Shown: positions 1 through 8,154, counted from the first letter of the stretch. The stretch: DNA of 64,000 nucleotides from DASXRU01 sp033856235 (GCA_033856235.1 JAWVFI010000088.1:1-64000); one strand, 5' to 3'. Numbers and translations: made by a program. The notes: generated by a model from the sequence alone, not told the origin.

Positions 1-2
1 CC

Positions 3-224
3 AAAGGGATTCCCGTCATCGCCTACGGAGCGCTGATCAATGACATCATCACATTCGTCATCGTTGCGTTCGTAGTTTTTCTGATGGTCAAGACCGCGAA
101 CGCCATCAAGAACAAGCAGGACACCGGAGCGCCGACCACTCAGGATTGCCCATTTTGTCTGGCCACAATCCCGTTGAAAGCAATTCGCTGCAGCCAGTGC
201 TGCATTGATCTCAACGCGACGTAG
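3..224 (+). CDS. mscL: MscL large-conductance mechanosensitive channel, C-terminal part (5' end outside window)
   Basis: Reading frame 3 is open from the window edge to a TAG at 222-224. It begins with the second half of an MscL subunit: the YGALINDIITFVIVAF stretch is the conserved start of the second transmembrane helix, which continues through VVFLMVKTANAI. MscL forms a homopentameric inner-membrane pore that opens under hypo-osmotic stress. The cytoplasmic tail is unusual. It carries a CxxC-x10-CxxC zinc-ribbon-like unit (CPFC ... CSQC) just before the stop, where most MscL proteins end in a charged helix. I know such tails from other acidobacterial-type MscL proteins. The start codon and first helix are missing. 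Confidence 0.9.
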   Translation, partial: KGIPVIAYGALINDIITFVIVAFVVFLMVKTANAIKNKQDTGAPTTQDCPFCLATIPLKAIRCSQCCIDLNAT

Positions 225-433
225 ACCGCGCCCGGCGGTCGACTTAAAGAGCGGGGGGCAGGCCCTCGCTCTTCCCTTGCCCCTTTGTTCCCTCCCTTTG
301 CACTCTGCCCTTTGCCCCTTGGCCCCCATTGTGGCACTTGGGTTGCACCTATCCTCCTACAAGCCGGAATGCGTATCGTTTAAGTGCATAGCCCGGCAAT
401 TTACGCGATACAACCAGACACGGAGGTTTAGTC

Positions 434-883
434 ATGAACGCATTTCAACTATTGAAGGAAGATCATAAGAAGGTCGCGGGTATTTTTGAAAAACTTGAGC
501 CAACAACTGAGCGCGGCGTAAAGACTCGGGAAGAGCTGTTTGCGCAGTTAAAGGGCGAACTCGACGTTCACGCCCGGGTGGAGGAAACGATTTTCTATCC
601 GGCCCTGAAGGAAGCGGACGAAACGCACGACATAATTCTGGAAGGCTACGAAGAGCACAAGGTCGTCAAGACGCTGCTGGCGGAACTCGACTCCCTCTCA
701 AAGGACGAGGAAGAGTGGGGCGCCAAGCTGAAGGTGCTGCAGGAAAACGTCGAGCATCACGTTGGAGAAGAAGAAGGCGAGATGTTCAAGAACGCGCGCA
801 AGGTTTTGACCGAGGAGCAAGCGGAAGAACTCGGCGCGCGCATGGAAGCTGCTAAAGCGGAAGCGAAAGCGGCTTCAGCTTAA
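434..883 (+). CDS. Hemerythrin (HHE) domain protein
   Basis: A 149-residue protein that is almost entirely one hemerythrin-like four-helix bundle. The expected metal ligands are visible: the histidine in LLKEDHKKV, the His/Glu set in DVHARVEETIFYPAL, a histidine in the third helix (GYEEHKVVKTLL) and the HHVGEEEGEMF signature. Such proteins bind a non-haem di-iron centre and are thought to sense or store O2, NO or iron. The start is an ATG preceded by GGAGG (421-425). The last 10 residues are alanine- and lysine-rich. The gene stands alone, followed by a long hairpin and T-rich run at about 912-965. The fold call is secure; the physiological role is not visible. Confidence 0.92.
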   Translation: MNAFQLLKEDHKKVAGIFEKLEPTTERGVKTREELFAQLKGELDVHARVEETIFYPALKEADETHDIILEGYEEHKVVKTLLAELDSLSKDEEEWGAKLKVLQENVEHHVGEEEGEMFKNARKVLTEEQAEELGARMEAAKAEAKAASA

Positions 884-911
884 GCAGTCAAAGTACTGAG
901 CGATTGATTTG

Positions 912-965
912 AGGCGGCGAGGATCCTGCGTTTTCATTGACGCGGGATTTACGCCGCTTTATTCT
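912..965 (+). terminator. Probable intrinsic terminator after the hemerythrin gene
   Basis: GCGGCG at about 912 pairs with CGCCGC at about 950, with an inner stem (ATCCTGCG against CGCGGGAT), followed by TTTATTCTTT. Confidence 0.55.
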
Positions 966-1015
966 TTGGGCGCGTGACGCCCTTTGGAGTGCGGCGACCT
1001 GTCGCCACTTTGGTC

Positions 1016-1044
1016 CGCGGCGGCCTGACGCCGCGTTTTTTTTT
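1016..1044 (+). terminator. Rho-independent terminator
   Basis: CGCGGCG, loop GCCTGA, CGCCGCG, then nine Ts (1036-1044). It lies only 16 bp before the next start codon, so it probably ends upstream transcription or attenuates the following gene. Confidence 0.7.
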
Positions 1045-1060
1045 AAGACGCAACCACCCT

Positions 1061-2032
1061 ATGAGACGCTGCCCAAACTGCAACCGCACCTACACTGACG
1101 AGGCTTTAAGCTTTTGTCTGCATGACGGATCGCCGCTGGTTGAGGCGAACGTGCCGCCGCCGGTTTACTCTCCCGCGACCACGGCCCCATCGACTGGTTC
1201 TCGTTATACCAACCCGCCGGCGCCGCCCCAATCTCAGGTCGCGCCGATGATTAATCAAATGCGGCCTTCGACAAACTGGTCGCCGATGCCCGGGCCCCAG
1301 CCGCCCCGGCGCAGCGCCTGGCCATGGATAATTGGTATCGTCGCGATCCTCGGAGTCATGGGGGTGGGCGTTGTCATCCTGGTGGTGGCCCTGGCCGCCA
1401 TGAACGCTAATCGCAATAGCAATATCCGATTGGCGAATCGCAATACCAATCAATGGAATGCGAATGTGAATCCCACGAGGCCCGCCTTTAACGACGACTT
1501 TTCGGCTCAGAACTGGCGTACCGGCACTTATCCCTACGGTTCAGCGTGGTACAAGGACGGGGAATATCATCTCCGCGCCATCAAGGGCGGCTACATGATC
1601 ATCTACGGGCCTAATAATAATTACCAGACTGACAACTCAACTGTGCGCGTGACCACGCGCAACGTCGAAGGCGCCTCCACCATCGGGGGACACGGCCTGG
1701 TAATCCACAGCTCGCAATGGAAAGACGGCAAGACGGTCGAGAACTACGCGTTTCTGATCCGGACTGGCGACGCGCCGAGCTATCAAGTGGTCCATCATGT
1801 GGGCGGCAACAAAGATGCCTTGAGAGAATGGACGCGCTCGCCTTTCATTCGCGGCGGCTCCAGCACCAACCAGCTCGAAGTTGTGGCCCGTGAGAGTCAG
1901 CTAACGTTTTCCGTCAACGGCCACGTAATGACCAGCGTGACAGCGGTTCCGGGTTCAGCTAAAGGCATGGCCGGGTTTTATAGCAGCGGCGGCAGTGACG
2001 TGGCCTTCGACGATCTGGTGATCGCCCGGTAG
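1061..2032 (+). CDS. Zinc-ribbon, single-pass membrane protein with C-terminal LamG/DUF1080-like beta domain
   Basis: 323 residues from ATG 1061. An N-terminal zinc ribbon (RRCPNCNRTYTDEALSFC) is followed by a Pro/Ser/Ala-rich linker of about 60 residues and one transmembrane helix at about residues 87-112 (WPWIIGIVAILGVMGVGVV). After an Asn-rich stretch comes a roughly 190-residue domain beginning FNDDFSAQNW, with the look of a jelly-roll sugar-binding or DUF1080-like domain. The predicted topology is an inside zinc ribbon with an outside beta domain. An upstream in-frame start at 974 would run through the terminator hairpin, so it was not used. The ligand and partners are unknown. The same CPxC-head, linker and TM design recurs in the kinase at 14269-16071. 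Confidence 0.8.
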   Translation: MRRCPNCNRTYTDEALSFCLHDGSPLVEANVPPPVYSPATTAPSTGSRYTNPPAPPQSQVAPMINQMRPSTNWSPMPGPQPPRRSAWPWIIGIVAILGVMGVGVVILVVALAAMNANRNSNIRLANRNTNQWNANVNPTRPAFNDDFSAQNWRTGTYPYGSAWYKDGEYHLRAIKGGYMIIYGPNNNYQTDNSTVRVTTRNVEGASTIGGHGLVIHSSQWKDGKTVENYAFLIRTGDAPSYQVVHHVGGNKDALREWTRSPFIRGGSSTNQLEVVARESQLTFSVNGHVMTSVTAVPGSAKGMAGFYSSGGSDVAFDDLVIAR

Positions 2033-2195
2033 CCGGACGCCCGTTTGTCAATTATTTCTTTACTCCAGACGGCCAGAACCGCATAATGGCGGCCAATTCA
2101 CCGGCCCAGAGCCGGTTTGACTGTCTAAGGGCGGAGGTTTTTCCGCCAATTCTGGCTGGCTGACGCCGGCCGCTACTACCTGAGAGGCCCCTGTT

Positions 2196-3068
2196 ATGCG
2201 ATCTATCTGGAAAGGCCACATTCGTTTCCTGCTGGTTGCCATCCCGGTCCGCGTTTATAACGCCTTGGAAACTTCGGAGAAGATTCAGTTCAACCAACTG
2301 CACCGCGACGATTTTGGTCCCATCGGTTATGACAAGCGTTGCAAGAAGTGCGATCAGATAGTTACCACCGACCAAATCACCAAAGGCTACCAGTACGAGA
2401 AAGATCGTTATGCGATCGTCGAGCCCGAAGAGATTGCCAAGGTCAAGATCAAGACCAACCGGGCCGTCGATATCGTGGGCTTCGTGGACGCGTCGCAAAT
2501 CCCTTCGACTTTTTACGATGCGCCTTACTTTGCCGGCCCCGATGGACCAGTGGCCGAAAAGCCATACGCGTTGCTGCGCGAAGTAATGAAGCAAACCGGC
2601 AAGATCGGGCTGGGCAAAGTCGTCTTGCGCGATCGCGAGGACCTGGTCGCCCTCTTTCCGCACGAGAATGGTCTCATCCTGCAGAAGCTCCACTATCCGA
2701 ACGAGATTAGAAAGATGGGCGACGTCCCGGATCTGGATGCCGACACTAAGTTGGACAAGCGGGAATTGAAAATGGCCACCACTTTGGTCGAGCAGATGGC
2801 CACCGATATTTCCGAGATAGAAATGGTGGACCATTACCACGAAGCGCTGCAGAAACTGATCGATTCGAAGATCAAGGGCAAGAAGGTCGTGGAGTATGAA
2901 GAGGTTGAAGAATTGCCCAAACTTGATATCATGACAGCGCTGAAGCAGAGCTTACAGAAATCGGCGCGAAAGCCCATGGTCAAGGCCGTGAGCAAGACGA
3001 AGAAGAAGGCACCGCTCACTCTGGTGAAGCCAAAGCTGGTCGCCGCGCGCAAGCGAAAAGCTTCCTGA
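2196..3068 (+). CDS. ku: Bacterial Ku protein (NHEJ DNA end-binding)
   Basis: 290 residues with the full bacterial Ku core. It opens MRSIWKGHIRFLLVAIPVRVY, the hallmark start of the family, and continues with the LHRDD, CKKC and ITKGYQYEKDRY blocks. It ends in a Lys/Arg-rich tail (KTKKKAPLTLVKPK, AARKRKA) typical of the extended DNA-binding C-terminus. Bacterial Ku homodimers thread onto double-strand break ends and recruit LigD for non-homologous end joining. No ligD is present in this window, so the partner must lie elsewhere if the pathway is complete. The ATG at 2196 fits the family N-terminus exactly. A long open frame on the opposite strand (2052-2840) is a shadow of this gene. Confidence 0.97.
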   Translation: MRSIWKGHIRFLLVAIPVRVYNALETSEKIQFNQLHRDDFGPIGYDKRCKKCDQIVTTDQITKGYQYEKDRYAIVEPEEIAKVKIKTNRAVDIVGFVDASQIPSTFYDAPYFAGPDGPVAEKPYALLREVMKQTGKIGLGKVVLRDREDLVALFPHENGLILQKLHYPNEIRKMGDVPDLDADTKLDKRELKMATTLVEQMATDISEIEMVDHYHEALQKLIDSKIKGKKVVEYEEVEELPKLDIMTALKQSLQKSARKPMVKAVSKTKKKAPLTLVKPKLVAARKRKAS

Positions 3069-3070
3069 GA

Positions 3071-3169
3071 TTGTCAGAACCGCCTGCGGTAGCGGGCGGT
3101 TAACCCTCAGCAGTTAGTTGCCTGTTTAATGCAAGATCAACCGCCCGCTACCGCAGGCGGTTCTGACAA
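3071..3169. repeat. Perfect 31-bp inverted repeat (REP/MITE-like)
   Basis: Positions 3071-3101 are the exact reverse complement of 3139-3169, with a 37-bp spacer. The element spans the whole ku/MerR-TPR gap and its right arm ends 2 bp before the preferred ATG at 3171. It could form a very stable hairpin in the leader of the next gene. Confidence 0.9.
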
Positions 3170-3170
3170 G

Positions 3171-3965
3171 ATGACTGAGAAAAGTAATAAGGTCATTCCC
3201 TTCCCCTCACCTGCTCCCGTCAAGGCGGATTATCAACGCGTCAAATCCAGTTACTCGGCTCGCGAGATCAAGCAGCTGTTTGGACTGACTGAACGCACCA
3301 TTCGACGCTGGACCGAGCAGGGCATCATTCAGGCCGCTGCTTCCTCGGCCGGCAAGGACGCCACTTACGATTTTCACGCCCTGACTCAGTTTCGCCGGGT
3401 GCGCGAGTTACGCGCCCAGGGCCTGAGTATCAAACAGATAGAGTTTGAACTGCAGGGCCAACTGAGCCTGTTCCGCGCCGCACCGGCTCCGGTCGCCCGC
3501 CTGCTCACTCCTTTTGAAGAGGCCCTGGCGCTCGACGAACAAGGTGACCCAAAGGCTGCCGAGGTTTATGCCGAGGCCATCAGCGAGGGCGATAACATTG
3601 CGGAAGCTTATTGCAACCTGGGGATTGTGGAATTGGGCCGAGGCGACGCCACCAAAGCGTTGGATAGTTTCACCCTGGCGTTGAAGCACGAGCCGCGCCA
3701 CCTGGAGGGCCACTATAATCTGGCCAGTCTTTACTACGACATCGGCGATTTCCGCCTGGCGCTCTTACATTACGAAGCCGCCGCGCTGATCGAACCGGCG
3801 TTCTCACGCGCACACTACAACCTGGCTCTGGTTTATCACCGGCTCAGCGATTGGGATAAATGCCTGGCGGCGTTAAAGAGGTATCTGGAGCTTGAGCCCG
3901 AAGATCCGGAAATGATGGAGTTCAATGAGCTACTAAAACTCCGTGACACGACCCGGCGTCAGTAA
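3171..3965 (+). CDS. MerR-type HTH regulator fused to TPR repeats
   Basis: 264 residues from ATG 3171 (278 if the ATG at 3129 is used, which lies inside the inverted-repeat element). Residues about 27-90 form a MerR-like winged helix (SAREIKQLFGLTERTIRRWTEQGII ... DFHALTQFRRVRELRAQGLSIKQI). From about residue 115 to the end there are consecutive tetratricopeptide units (AEAYCNLGIVELGRGDATKA, EGHYNLASLYYDIGDFRLA, SRAHYNLALVYHRLSDWDKC). The combination suggests a transcription regulator controlled by protein contacts rather than by a small ligand. Its target is unknown. It stands between ku and a receiver-domain gene, with no obvious operon partner. Confidence 0.85.
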   Translation: MTEKSNKVIPFPSPAPVKADYQRVKSSYSAREIKQLFGLTERTIRRWTEQGIIQAAASSAGKDATYDFHALTQFRRVRELRAQGLSIKQIEFELQGQLSLFRAAPAPVARLLTPFEEALALDEQGDPKAAEVYAEAISEGDNIAEAYCNLGIVELGRGDATKALDSFTLALKHEPRHLEGHYNLASLYYDIGDFRLALLHYEAAALIEPAFSRAHYNLALVYHRLSDWDKCLAALKRYLELEPEDPEMMEFNELLKLRDTTRRQ

Positions 3966-4068
3966 GGCCAGACATTCGCCGCTGAAACTTCATTTCGTTC
4001 TTCGTTTTTCGGCTGCAAAGTGTTAGTTTTGCGCTCGTAAGATTCCCCGACATTCCAGGAGGTTCCCC

Positions 4069-4452
4069 ATGTCCGAACGGTGCCGCATCCTCTACGTGGA
4101 CGATCACGAAGATTCCGCGATTATGTTCCAACAACTTCTAAGCCTGTCTGACTATGAAGTGATCACCGCCGCCACTGTTCAGCAAGCGCTGGTGTTGGCC
4201 CAGGCCAGTGAGTTCGATCTATTCATCCTCGACCGTCGTTTACCGGATGGTATGGGCGCCGATTTGTGCGTGCAGCTAAAGGAATGCTGCCCGGGCATTC
4301 CGGTGATTCTATATTCCGGTGATGCTTATGAAATCCACCGGCTGGAAAGCCTCGCCGCCGGCGCCGACGCATATGTCCCGAAGCCCCACATTGAAAAACT
4401 AATCGCGGCCGTGCAGGAGATTCTTTCCCAAAACGCCTGCGCTGCCGCATAG
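4069..4452 (+). CDS. Single-domain response regulator (CheY-like receiver)
   Basis: 127 residues containing only a receiver domain. Visible features are the acidic pair D11-D12 (ILYVDDHEDS), the phospho-acceptor D55 (FDLFILDRRLPDG), the conserved Ser in ILYSGDA and the Lys in VPKPH. There is no output domain, so it probably acts by protein contact, like CheY or Spo0F, or passes phosphate onward. A strong ribosome site (AGGAGG) precedes ATG 4069. No histidine kinase is adjacent, so its sensor is unknown. Confidence 0.92.
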   Translation: MSERCRILYVDDHEDSAIMFQQLLSLSDYEVITAATVQQALVLAQASEFDLFILDRRLPDGMGADLCVQLKECCPGIPVILYSGDAYEIHRLESLAAGADAYVPKPHIEKLIAAVQEILSQNACAAA

Positions 4453-4502
4453 TGGCACAAACTCAGCCTTACCAGGTGTTGCCAACGTAGCGAGCCATTC
4501 GC

Positions 4503-4530
4503 TTGACACCCTAAAGCTGGCACGTATAAT
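4503..4530 (+). promoter_or_regulatory. sigma70-type promoter of the tRNA-Lys gene
   Basis: TTGACA (4503-4508) and TATAAT (4525-4530), both consensus, are separated by 16 bp. The tRNA begins 14 bp after the -10 box. Confidence 0.85.
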
Positions 4531-4544
4531 TTCCTTCCGCTTAT

Positions 4545-4621
<77 letters not shown>

Positions 4622-4626
4622 TATTT

Positions 4627-5721
4627 TCAATGACTTGCGGCAGGTTGAAGAGCCTGCCGCTTTTCGTTTGTGACAAACTTGTGACGTCGCTGCTTGCGAT
4701 ACTCTGACAAGACAGTGATCGCCCCACGCTTTCCTTGGTCGGTTGCGTGAATGTAACGCATGGTTGTCACAATCGAAGAGTGACCCATCAACTCTTTGAT
4801 CTTCACAACATCCACGCCAGCATCGGCTAACCGAGTACCAAACGTGTGACGCAAGTCATGAAAGGTGAAATTGGTGATACCGGCTTCTCGGCATGCTGCT
4901 GAGAAGGACTTCTTGATGTCGGTATACCGTGTTTCGGTATCCGGATTGGTGAAGACATATTCCGCATCGCCGGCCTGGGTGCGCAGGTCTAGTAAAGCTT
5001 CCTGCACGATTGGCCCCATTGGAACGGAACGGTCTCGGTTGGTTTTTGTTTCGGTGAAATTGATGGCGTTAAGGTCAAAGTCTACATTTGACCAACAAAG
5101 CTTTAGCAACTCCCCTCGCCGTGGTCCTGAGTAGAGCGCCACGGTCACGAGAGTTCGCAGATGCTGCCGATCGCCAGTTAGCGCAGCGAACAATCTATCT
5201 TCCTCGTCGAAGGACAAGTGCCGCGTTCGCTGGTTGTTTTCCGGCAGTGACTCTACCTTTCTACAAGGATTCTGAACTATTTCTTCGTAGTTAACAGCCA
5301 TCGTGAATATGCCAGATAGGATCGCAAGTTCCCGGTTCACCGATGCGGGTTTTCGCGACCTACCATAGCGAGTGATTGTTTTCATTCTCTTGACCTTGAA
5401 ATCCTCGATCATCTGCTGATCAATTTCATCCAAAGCCTTCTTCCCAAAGTGCCGACAAAAAACACTTGCGTGTAGTTCATCGTCACGACTGGAACGCTTG
5501 TTCGCCCTGGCCCAAGGCAAATATGTCTCATTCACAAACTCGGCGAAGTTTCTGCTGGCAGAGAGTTTTCCATACTTGCGTTCATAGACCTTGTTCTTGG
5601 TCTTTATCTCTGCTTGCTCGGCTTCAGCCTTTGTGCGGGCTTCGGGTATCGCGCCCCTATACCTCTGGTTGCGGATCATGAAATCGTAGTGATATCGAGA
5701 CCCGCGTTTCCGAACTGCCAT
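4627..5721 (-). CDS. int: Tyrosine-type integrase of the island
   Basis: 364 residues. An N-terminal Arg/Tyr-rich arm-binding region (VRKRGSRYHYDFMIRNQRYRG) and a core-binding SAM-like domain are followed by the catalytic domain. The catalytic set is visible: Arg in ALYSGPRRGELL, HDLRHTFGTRLAD (His-x-x-Arg), LMGHSS (second His) and the nucleophile Tyr in TTMRYIHA. Such enzymes catalyse site-specific integration and excision at tRNA genes. The gene ends 7 bp from the tRNA CCA and points towards the attachment site, the standard layout for tRNA-targeting islands. The ATG at 5721 has a GGGAG site. The last residues are encoded by the tRNA-terminator hairpin, so this end of the gene is constrained by two functions. 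Confidence 0.97.
   Translation of the reverse strand: MAVRKRGSRYHYDFMIRNQRYRGAIPEARTKAEAEQAEIKTKNKVYERKYGKLSASRNFAEFVNETYLPWARANKRSSRDDELHASVFCRHFGKKALDEIDQQMIEDFKVKRMKTITRYGRSRKPASVNRELAILSGIFTMAVNYEEIVQNPCRKVESLPENNQRTRHLSFDEEDRLFAALTGDRQHLRTLVTVALYSGPRRGELLKLCWSNVDFDLNAINFTETKTNRDRSVPMGPIVQEALLDLRTQAGDAEYVFTNPDTETRYTDIKKSFSAACREAGITNFTFHDLRHTFGTRLADAGVDVVKIKELMGHSSIVTTMRYIHATDQGKRGAITVLSEYRKQRRHKFVTNEKRQALQPAASH
4637..4664 (+). terminator. tRNA-Lys terminator, carried by the island
   Basis: GCGGCAGG, an 8-nt loop, CCTGCCGC, then TTTT. A near copy (39446-39474) follows attR, so the element restores both the tRNA 3' end and a terminator. The hairpin lies inside the last codons of the integrase gene on the other strand. 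Confidence 0.8.
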
Positions 5722-5760
5722 TCAGTTGCTCCCTTCCGGTTGCAGCCGCCAGGAGCGGGC

Positions 5761-6006
5761 CTACTTTATCATACGTACATGGAGCGTGCGCTTCCGTTCA
5801 CGCTTGCGATTCGCGGCCGCTGTCATCCAATCGTCGATCTTAGTTGGATCAAACCGGAGCAGATCGCCGGCCCTGAGAAACGGGATGTAATCACGGTCTA
5901 CCCAACCATAGATTGTGCTCTCACTTATCTGTAGGCGTTCGGCTAGCTGCGCAACGGTCAGATATCTCAGTTCGCCTTTGCTGGTCGTTTCAGTCTGCAT
6001 GTGCAT
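5761..6006 (-). CDS. Excisionase-like HTH protein (AlpA/MerR-like, HTH_17)
   Basis: 81 residues. Residues about 13-60 form a winged helix of the excisionase type (LTVAQLAERLQISESTIYGWVDRD), followed by LRFDPTKIDDWM, the usual wing of this family, and a basic tail (NRKRERKRTLHVRM). It lies 39 bp upstream of the integrase in the same direction. Small proteins of this kind act as recombination directionality factors, favouring excision, or activate integrase transcription. The two roles cannot be told apart from sequence. Confidence 0.85.
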   Translation of the reverse strand: MHMQTETTSKGELRYLTVAQLAERLQISESTIYGWVDRDYIPFLRAGDLLRFDPTKIDDWMTAAANRKRERKRTLHVRMIK

Positions 6007-6299
6007 TTCTCGATTCCGAATTTCGGAAAGGCCTCAATTTTTCATTAGTCACACACGCAATAGGCGATCGGCCTCGAACTCCGATATTGCCTCGTGCGTA
6101 TTTGTATTTGGTCCGTTGTGATGTGATTTCAAGCCGCGTGCCATGATGAGAGAAAAGGCACTTGTTTTAGTCGTTGAGCCAAATGACGTTCAAAAGCGGG
6201 ACTTTGCAGGTGGGAACAAGAGACTTGTAGTTGATCTCAGCACCTGAACTCGGGCTACCTGTTGTAAAACACAACTACATCTATTCGGCTGGATATCAA

Positions 6300-6914
6300 T
6301 TATGTTGCTGATCCGCCGTTTCCTGAAGTATCAGATGGGTCATAGACGAAGCTCTCCTGGCGATCGTCATCATCAACCGTGTTGCCGGTCGAATCCGAGT
6401 CGTCTGCGTCTAGTTCGTTTTTGATTTCCTCGGCCAAACCATAAGCGTAGTCTTTCGCGTCTTCGTTTTGTTCGTCTAAGAGGTGCGCAATCTCGCCAGC
6501 TTTTTTGCCCTTATCGCTGAGACCTGGCGCCACTAAAAACTCCCAAACATTCATTTTTCCGCTACGGGCTTCCGCCACTGCCTCCTGTATGAGTTCCAAG
6601 CTCACACTCTGCATCTGGCGAGTGCTCTCCCCCTGACCGATCATCCTCAACATAAGCGTCTGGAGGGTCAGAAGCGTCTCAGAAATATCCTGCGATGGCG
6701 GAGGCGGCTCGGGCTCTGCGCTCTGAACGGATTTCCGACGACGGGCCGCGAGTGCCTCATCCACCAATAGTCGTACCAACGGCGCCTCTTTTGTTTCGCC
6801 AGTGGCTTCCATGATGGCTTGAATCTGAGTAGCCTGGTCGACATAGAAGTTTATGGACGTTACCTTCTTTGTAAGACCTCTTTTGCTGTTTCTCAATCGC
6901 TTATTCATGTCCAT
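6300..6914 (-). CDS. Putative ribbon-helix-helix DNA-binding protein with acidic tail
   Basis: 204 residues. The N-terminus is basic and resembles a ribbon-helix-helix unit (RGLTKKVTSINFYVDQATQIQAIMEATGETKEAPLVRLLVDEAL), as in CopG/ParG/MobC-like proteins. The middle is helical and the last 50 residues are very acidic (ELDADDSDSTGNTVDDDD). This kind of protein in an integrative element is usually a partition, relaxosome-accessory or transcription factor. No relaxase or ParA gene is seen in the window, so the function is undecided. It is preceded by an A/T-rich gap with no gene. Confidence 0.6.
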   Translation of the reverse strand: MDMNKRLRNSKRGLTKKVTSINFYVDQATQIQAIMEATGETKEAPLVRLLVDEALAARRRKSVQSAEPEPPPPSQDISETLLTLQTLMLRMIGQGESTRQMQSVSLELIQEAVAEARSGKMNVWEFLVAPGLSDKGKKAGEIAHLLDEQNEDAKDYAYGLAEEIKNELDADDSDSTGNTVDDDDRQESFVYDPSDTSGNGGSAT

Positions 6915-7544
6915 TTCTCACTTTATCTCTGAGTAAAGTCTCCGCTTCGTTGCGGACCAAAAAAAAGGCTGCAAATGATGAATCTAAGGTAGTTTTGCTA
7001 ATTCCCAGTTTGCCCAGTTTTATTTATTTATTTTCCTGATAACAAGGTTGTTGATAACAAAGGTCTTACGGCTAAACCGAGAGCGATTATTAAGCTCTAT
7101 CTTGTCTGCCCACTTTATTGCCCTGCTTTATTGCCTTTTTGCCTACCATCTAAGACGACAAACCAAGGTCAAACTCCCAGCCGCATAACTATCAAGACAA
7201 TGTTTTTTCAGGACCGCCAGTGGGCGACCGGTAAACGGACATAAAGGTCAAACAGCGAGAAACGTAAATGGGCAAAAAGGCGGACAAGTCACGCGGCGTT
7301 AAAGAGGCTTCTCGGGAGGACAGGGGTGCGCGTGAGCGCGCGAAACCCGAACCTAGGCCTAGCGAGTTTTTGGTCTTCATTTTCCAAATCCCGCATATAG
7401 CTAAGGCAGTTGAGGGAGTAACGTAAGTGACGGTTCGCACTCCGCTTTTTTGGCGTCGGCTATGGCCCCAGCGACAAAACGACGGCTCGCATTCCGCGCC
7501 CCTATGTGGCTTGAAGCTGTAATGAGAAGCAGTCAGCGCTGGGT
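6915..7544. other. Gene-poor A/T-rich stretch of the island
   Basis: I see no credible gene here. The sequence holds short repeats (TGATAACAA twice near 7036-7066, CTTTATTGCC twice near 7110-7130) and one copy of a GC-rich 19-bp repeat at 7324-7342 that recurs at 9647-9665. It could contain promoters or a cis-acting transfer or replication site, but nothing is conclusive. Confidence 0.4.
7324..7342 (+). repeat. 19-bp direct repeat, copy 1 (flanks the ArdC module)
   Basis: The 19 bp are identical to 9647-9665. The bases downstream also resemble each other in both copies (a G-rich TTTTTG-TCTTC-TTTCC segment about 20-30 bp later), so this is a diverged longer repeat. Confidence 0.6.
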
Positions 7545-7940
7545 TTAGCGTTTGAACTCGTAGAGGTAACGGACTAGGTTGGCGTGGTATCGCCGGCTCA
7601 AACTTCCGAGCGGTAATCGAGGCAAGGGATTGAGTATTGCCCATCGTCTCCGCAGGCGCTTCACAGCTTTTGGACGCAAGCGCATAAGTCGCCGGAATCG
7701 GTCCCGGTTCCAATCCGCGCGGGCTTCTCTCAAGTCTGCATCTAGCCGCAATAGAAGCCGCATGGCTTGGGCAGCGAGAAGCCGATTGCCGTCCAATGCC
7801 TTGGATAAAGTAGATACGACCACCGGACAAAGATAGCAACCCATTATTGAGGCGGCGGAAACTTGGCTGGCGTCGCTGGGGCAACCCGGTTCTTCAGCGC
7901 AACTGACGATAGGTAGCGATTGCATATTGTTATCACTCAT
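7545..7940 (-). CDS. Hypothetical protein of the mobile element
   Basis: 131 residues with no family I can name. It has three Cys in the first half and a strongly basic, Leu/Arg-rich helical second half (RDRFRRLMRLRPKAVKRLRRRW ... RRYHANLVRYLYEFKR) that could bind nucleic acid. It follows the small 34-codon gene by 23 bp in the same direction and lies downstream of ardC, so it may belong to that transcription unit. The start lacks a good ribosome site. A competing frame (7192-7884) is judged a shadow because of its erratic composition. Confidence 0.5.
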   Translation of the reverse strand: MSDNNMQSLPIVSCAEEPGCPSDASQVSAASIMGCYLCPVVVSTLSKALDGNRLLAAQAMRLLLRLDADLREARADWNRDRFRRLMRLRPKAVKRLRRRWAILNPLPRLPLGSLSRRYHANLVRYLYEFKR

Positions 7941-7963
7941 CCGAAGTTCAGGGCGAACTGAAT

Positions 7964-8068
7964 TTACTCAACCTCTGGCGCCGGCTGTGAGGCACGAGCA
8001 AAAAGAGAAAGCTGGAGAGTGAAACCCAATTCCGTCTTTTCAACCTGTCGGGCGTCGTCGTCTCGCAT
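7964..8068 (-). CDS. Small 34-residue protein
   Basis: The ATG at 8068 is preceded by a strong AAGGAG site with 7-nt spacing. The peptide runs MRDDDARQVEKTELGFTLQL ... EVE and ends at a TAA at 7964-7966. It is too short for family assignment. The strong ribosome site and its place between two same-strand genes of the ArdC module are the main support. Confidence 0.5.
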   Translation of the reverse strand: MRDDDARQVEKTELGFTLQLSLFARASQPAPEVE

Positions 8069-8154
8069 TTCGCTTTCTCCTTAAGTTGGGCAACTCGTGG
8101 TGTAAGCGGCGCGGGTGGTAACAGCACCCGCGCCACTCTCTTCTTTGGCTGTCG

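Noticed and set aside
974..1060. Upstream extension of the zinc-ribbon membrane protein
   Set aside because: It would translate through an intrinsic terminator; ATG 1061 gives the zinc ribbon at the N-terminus.
2052..2840. 262-codon open frame antisense to ku
   Set aside because: The plus strand encodes an unmistakable Ku protein across the same bases; the antisense frame is its shadow.
7021..7146. Short direct repeats (TGATAACAA, CTTTATTGCC) as plasmid iterons
   Set aside because: Only two copies of each, no regular spacing and no Rep gene; insufficient for an origin call.
7192..7884. 230-codon minus frame overlapping 7545-7940
   Set aside because: Its composition (Ser/Arg/Pro-rich, no domain) is erratic and it has no ribosome site; the 7545-7940 frame looks more protein-like.
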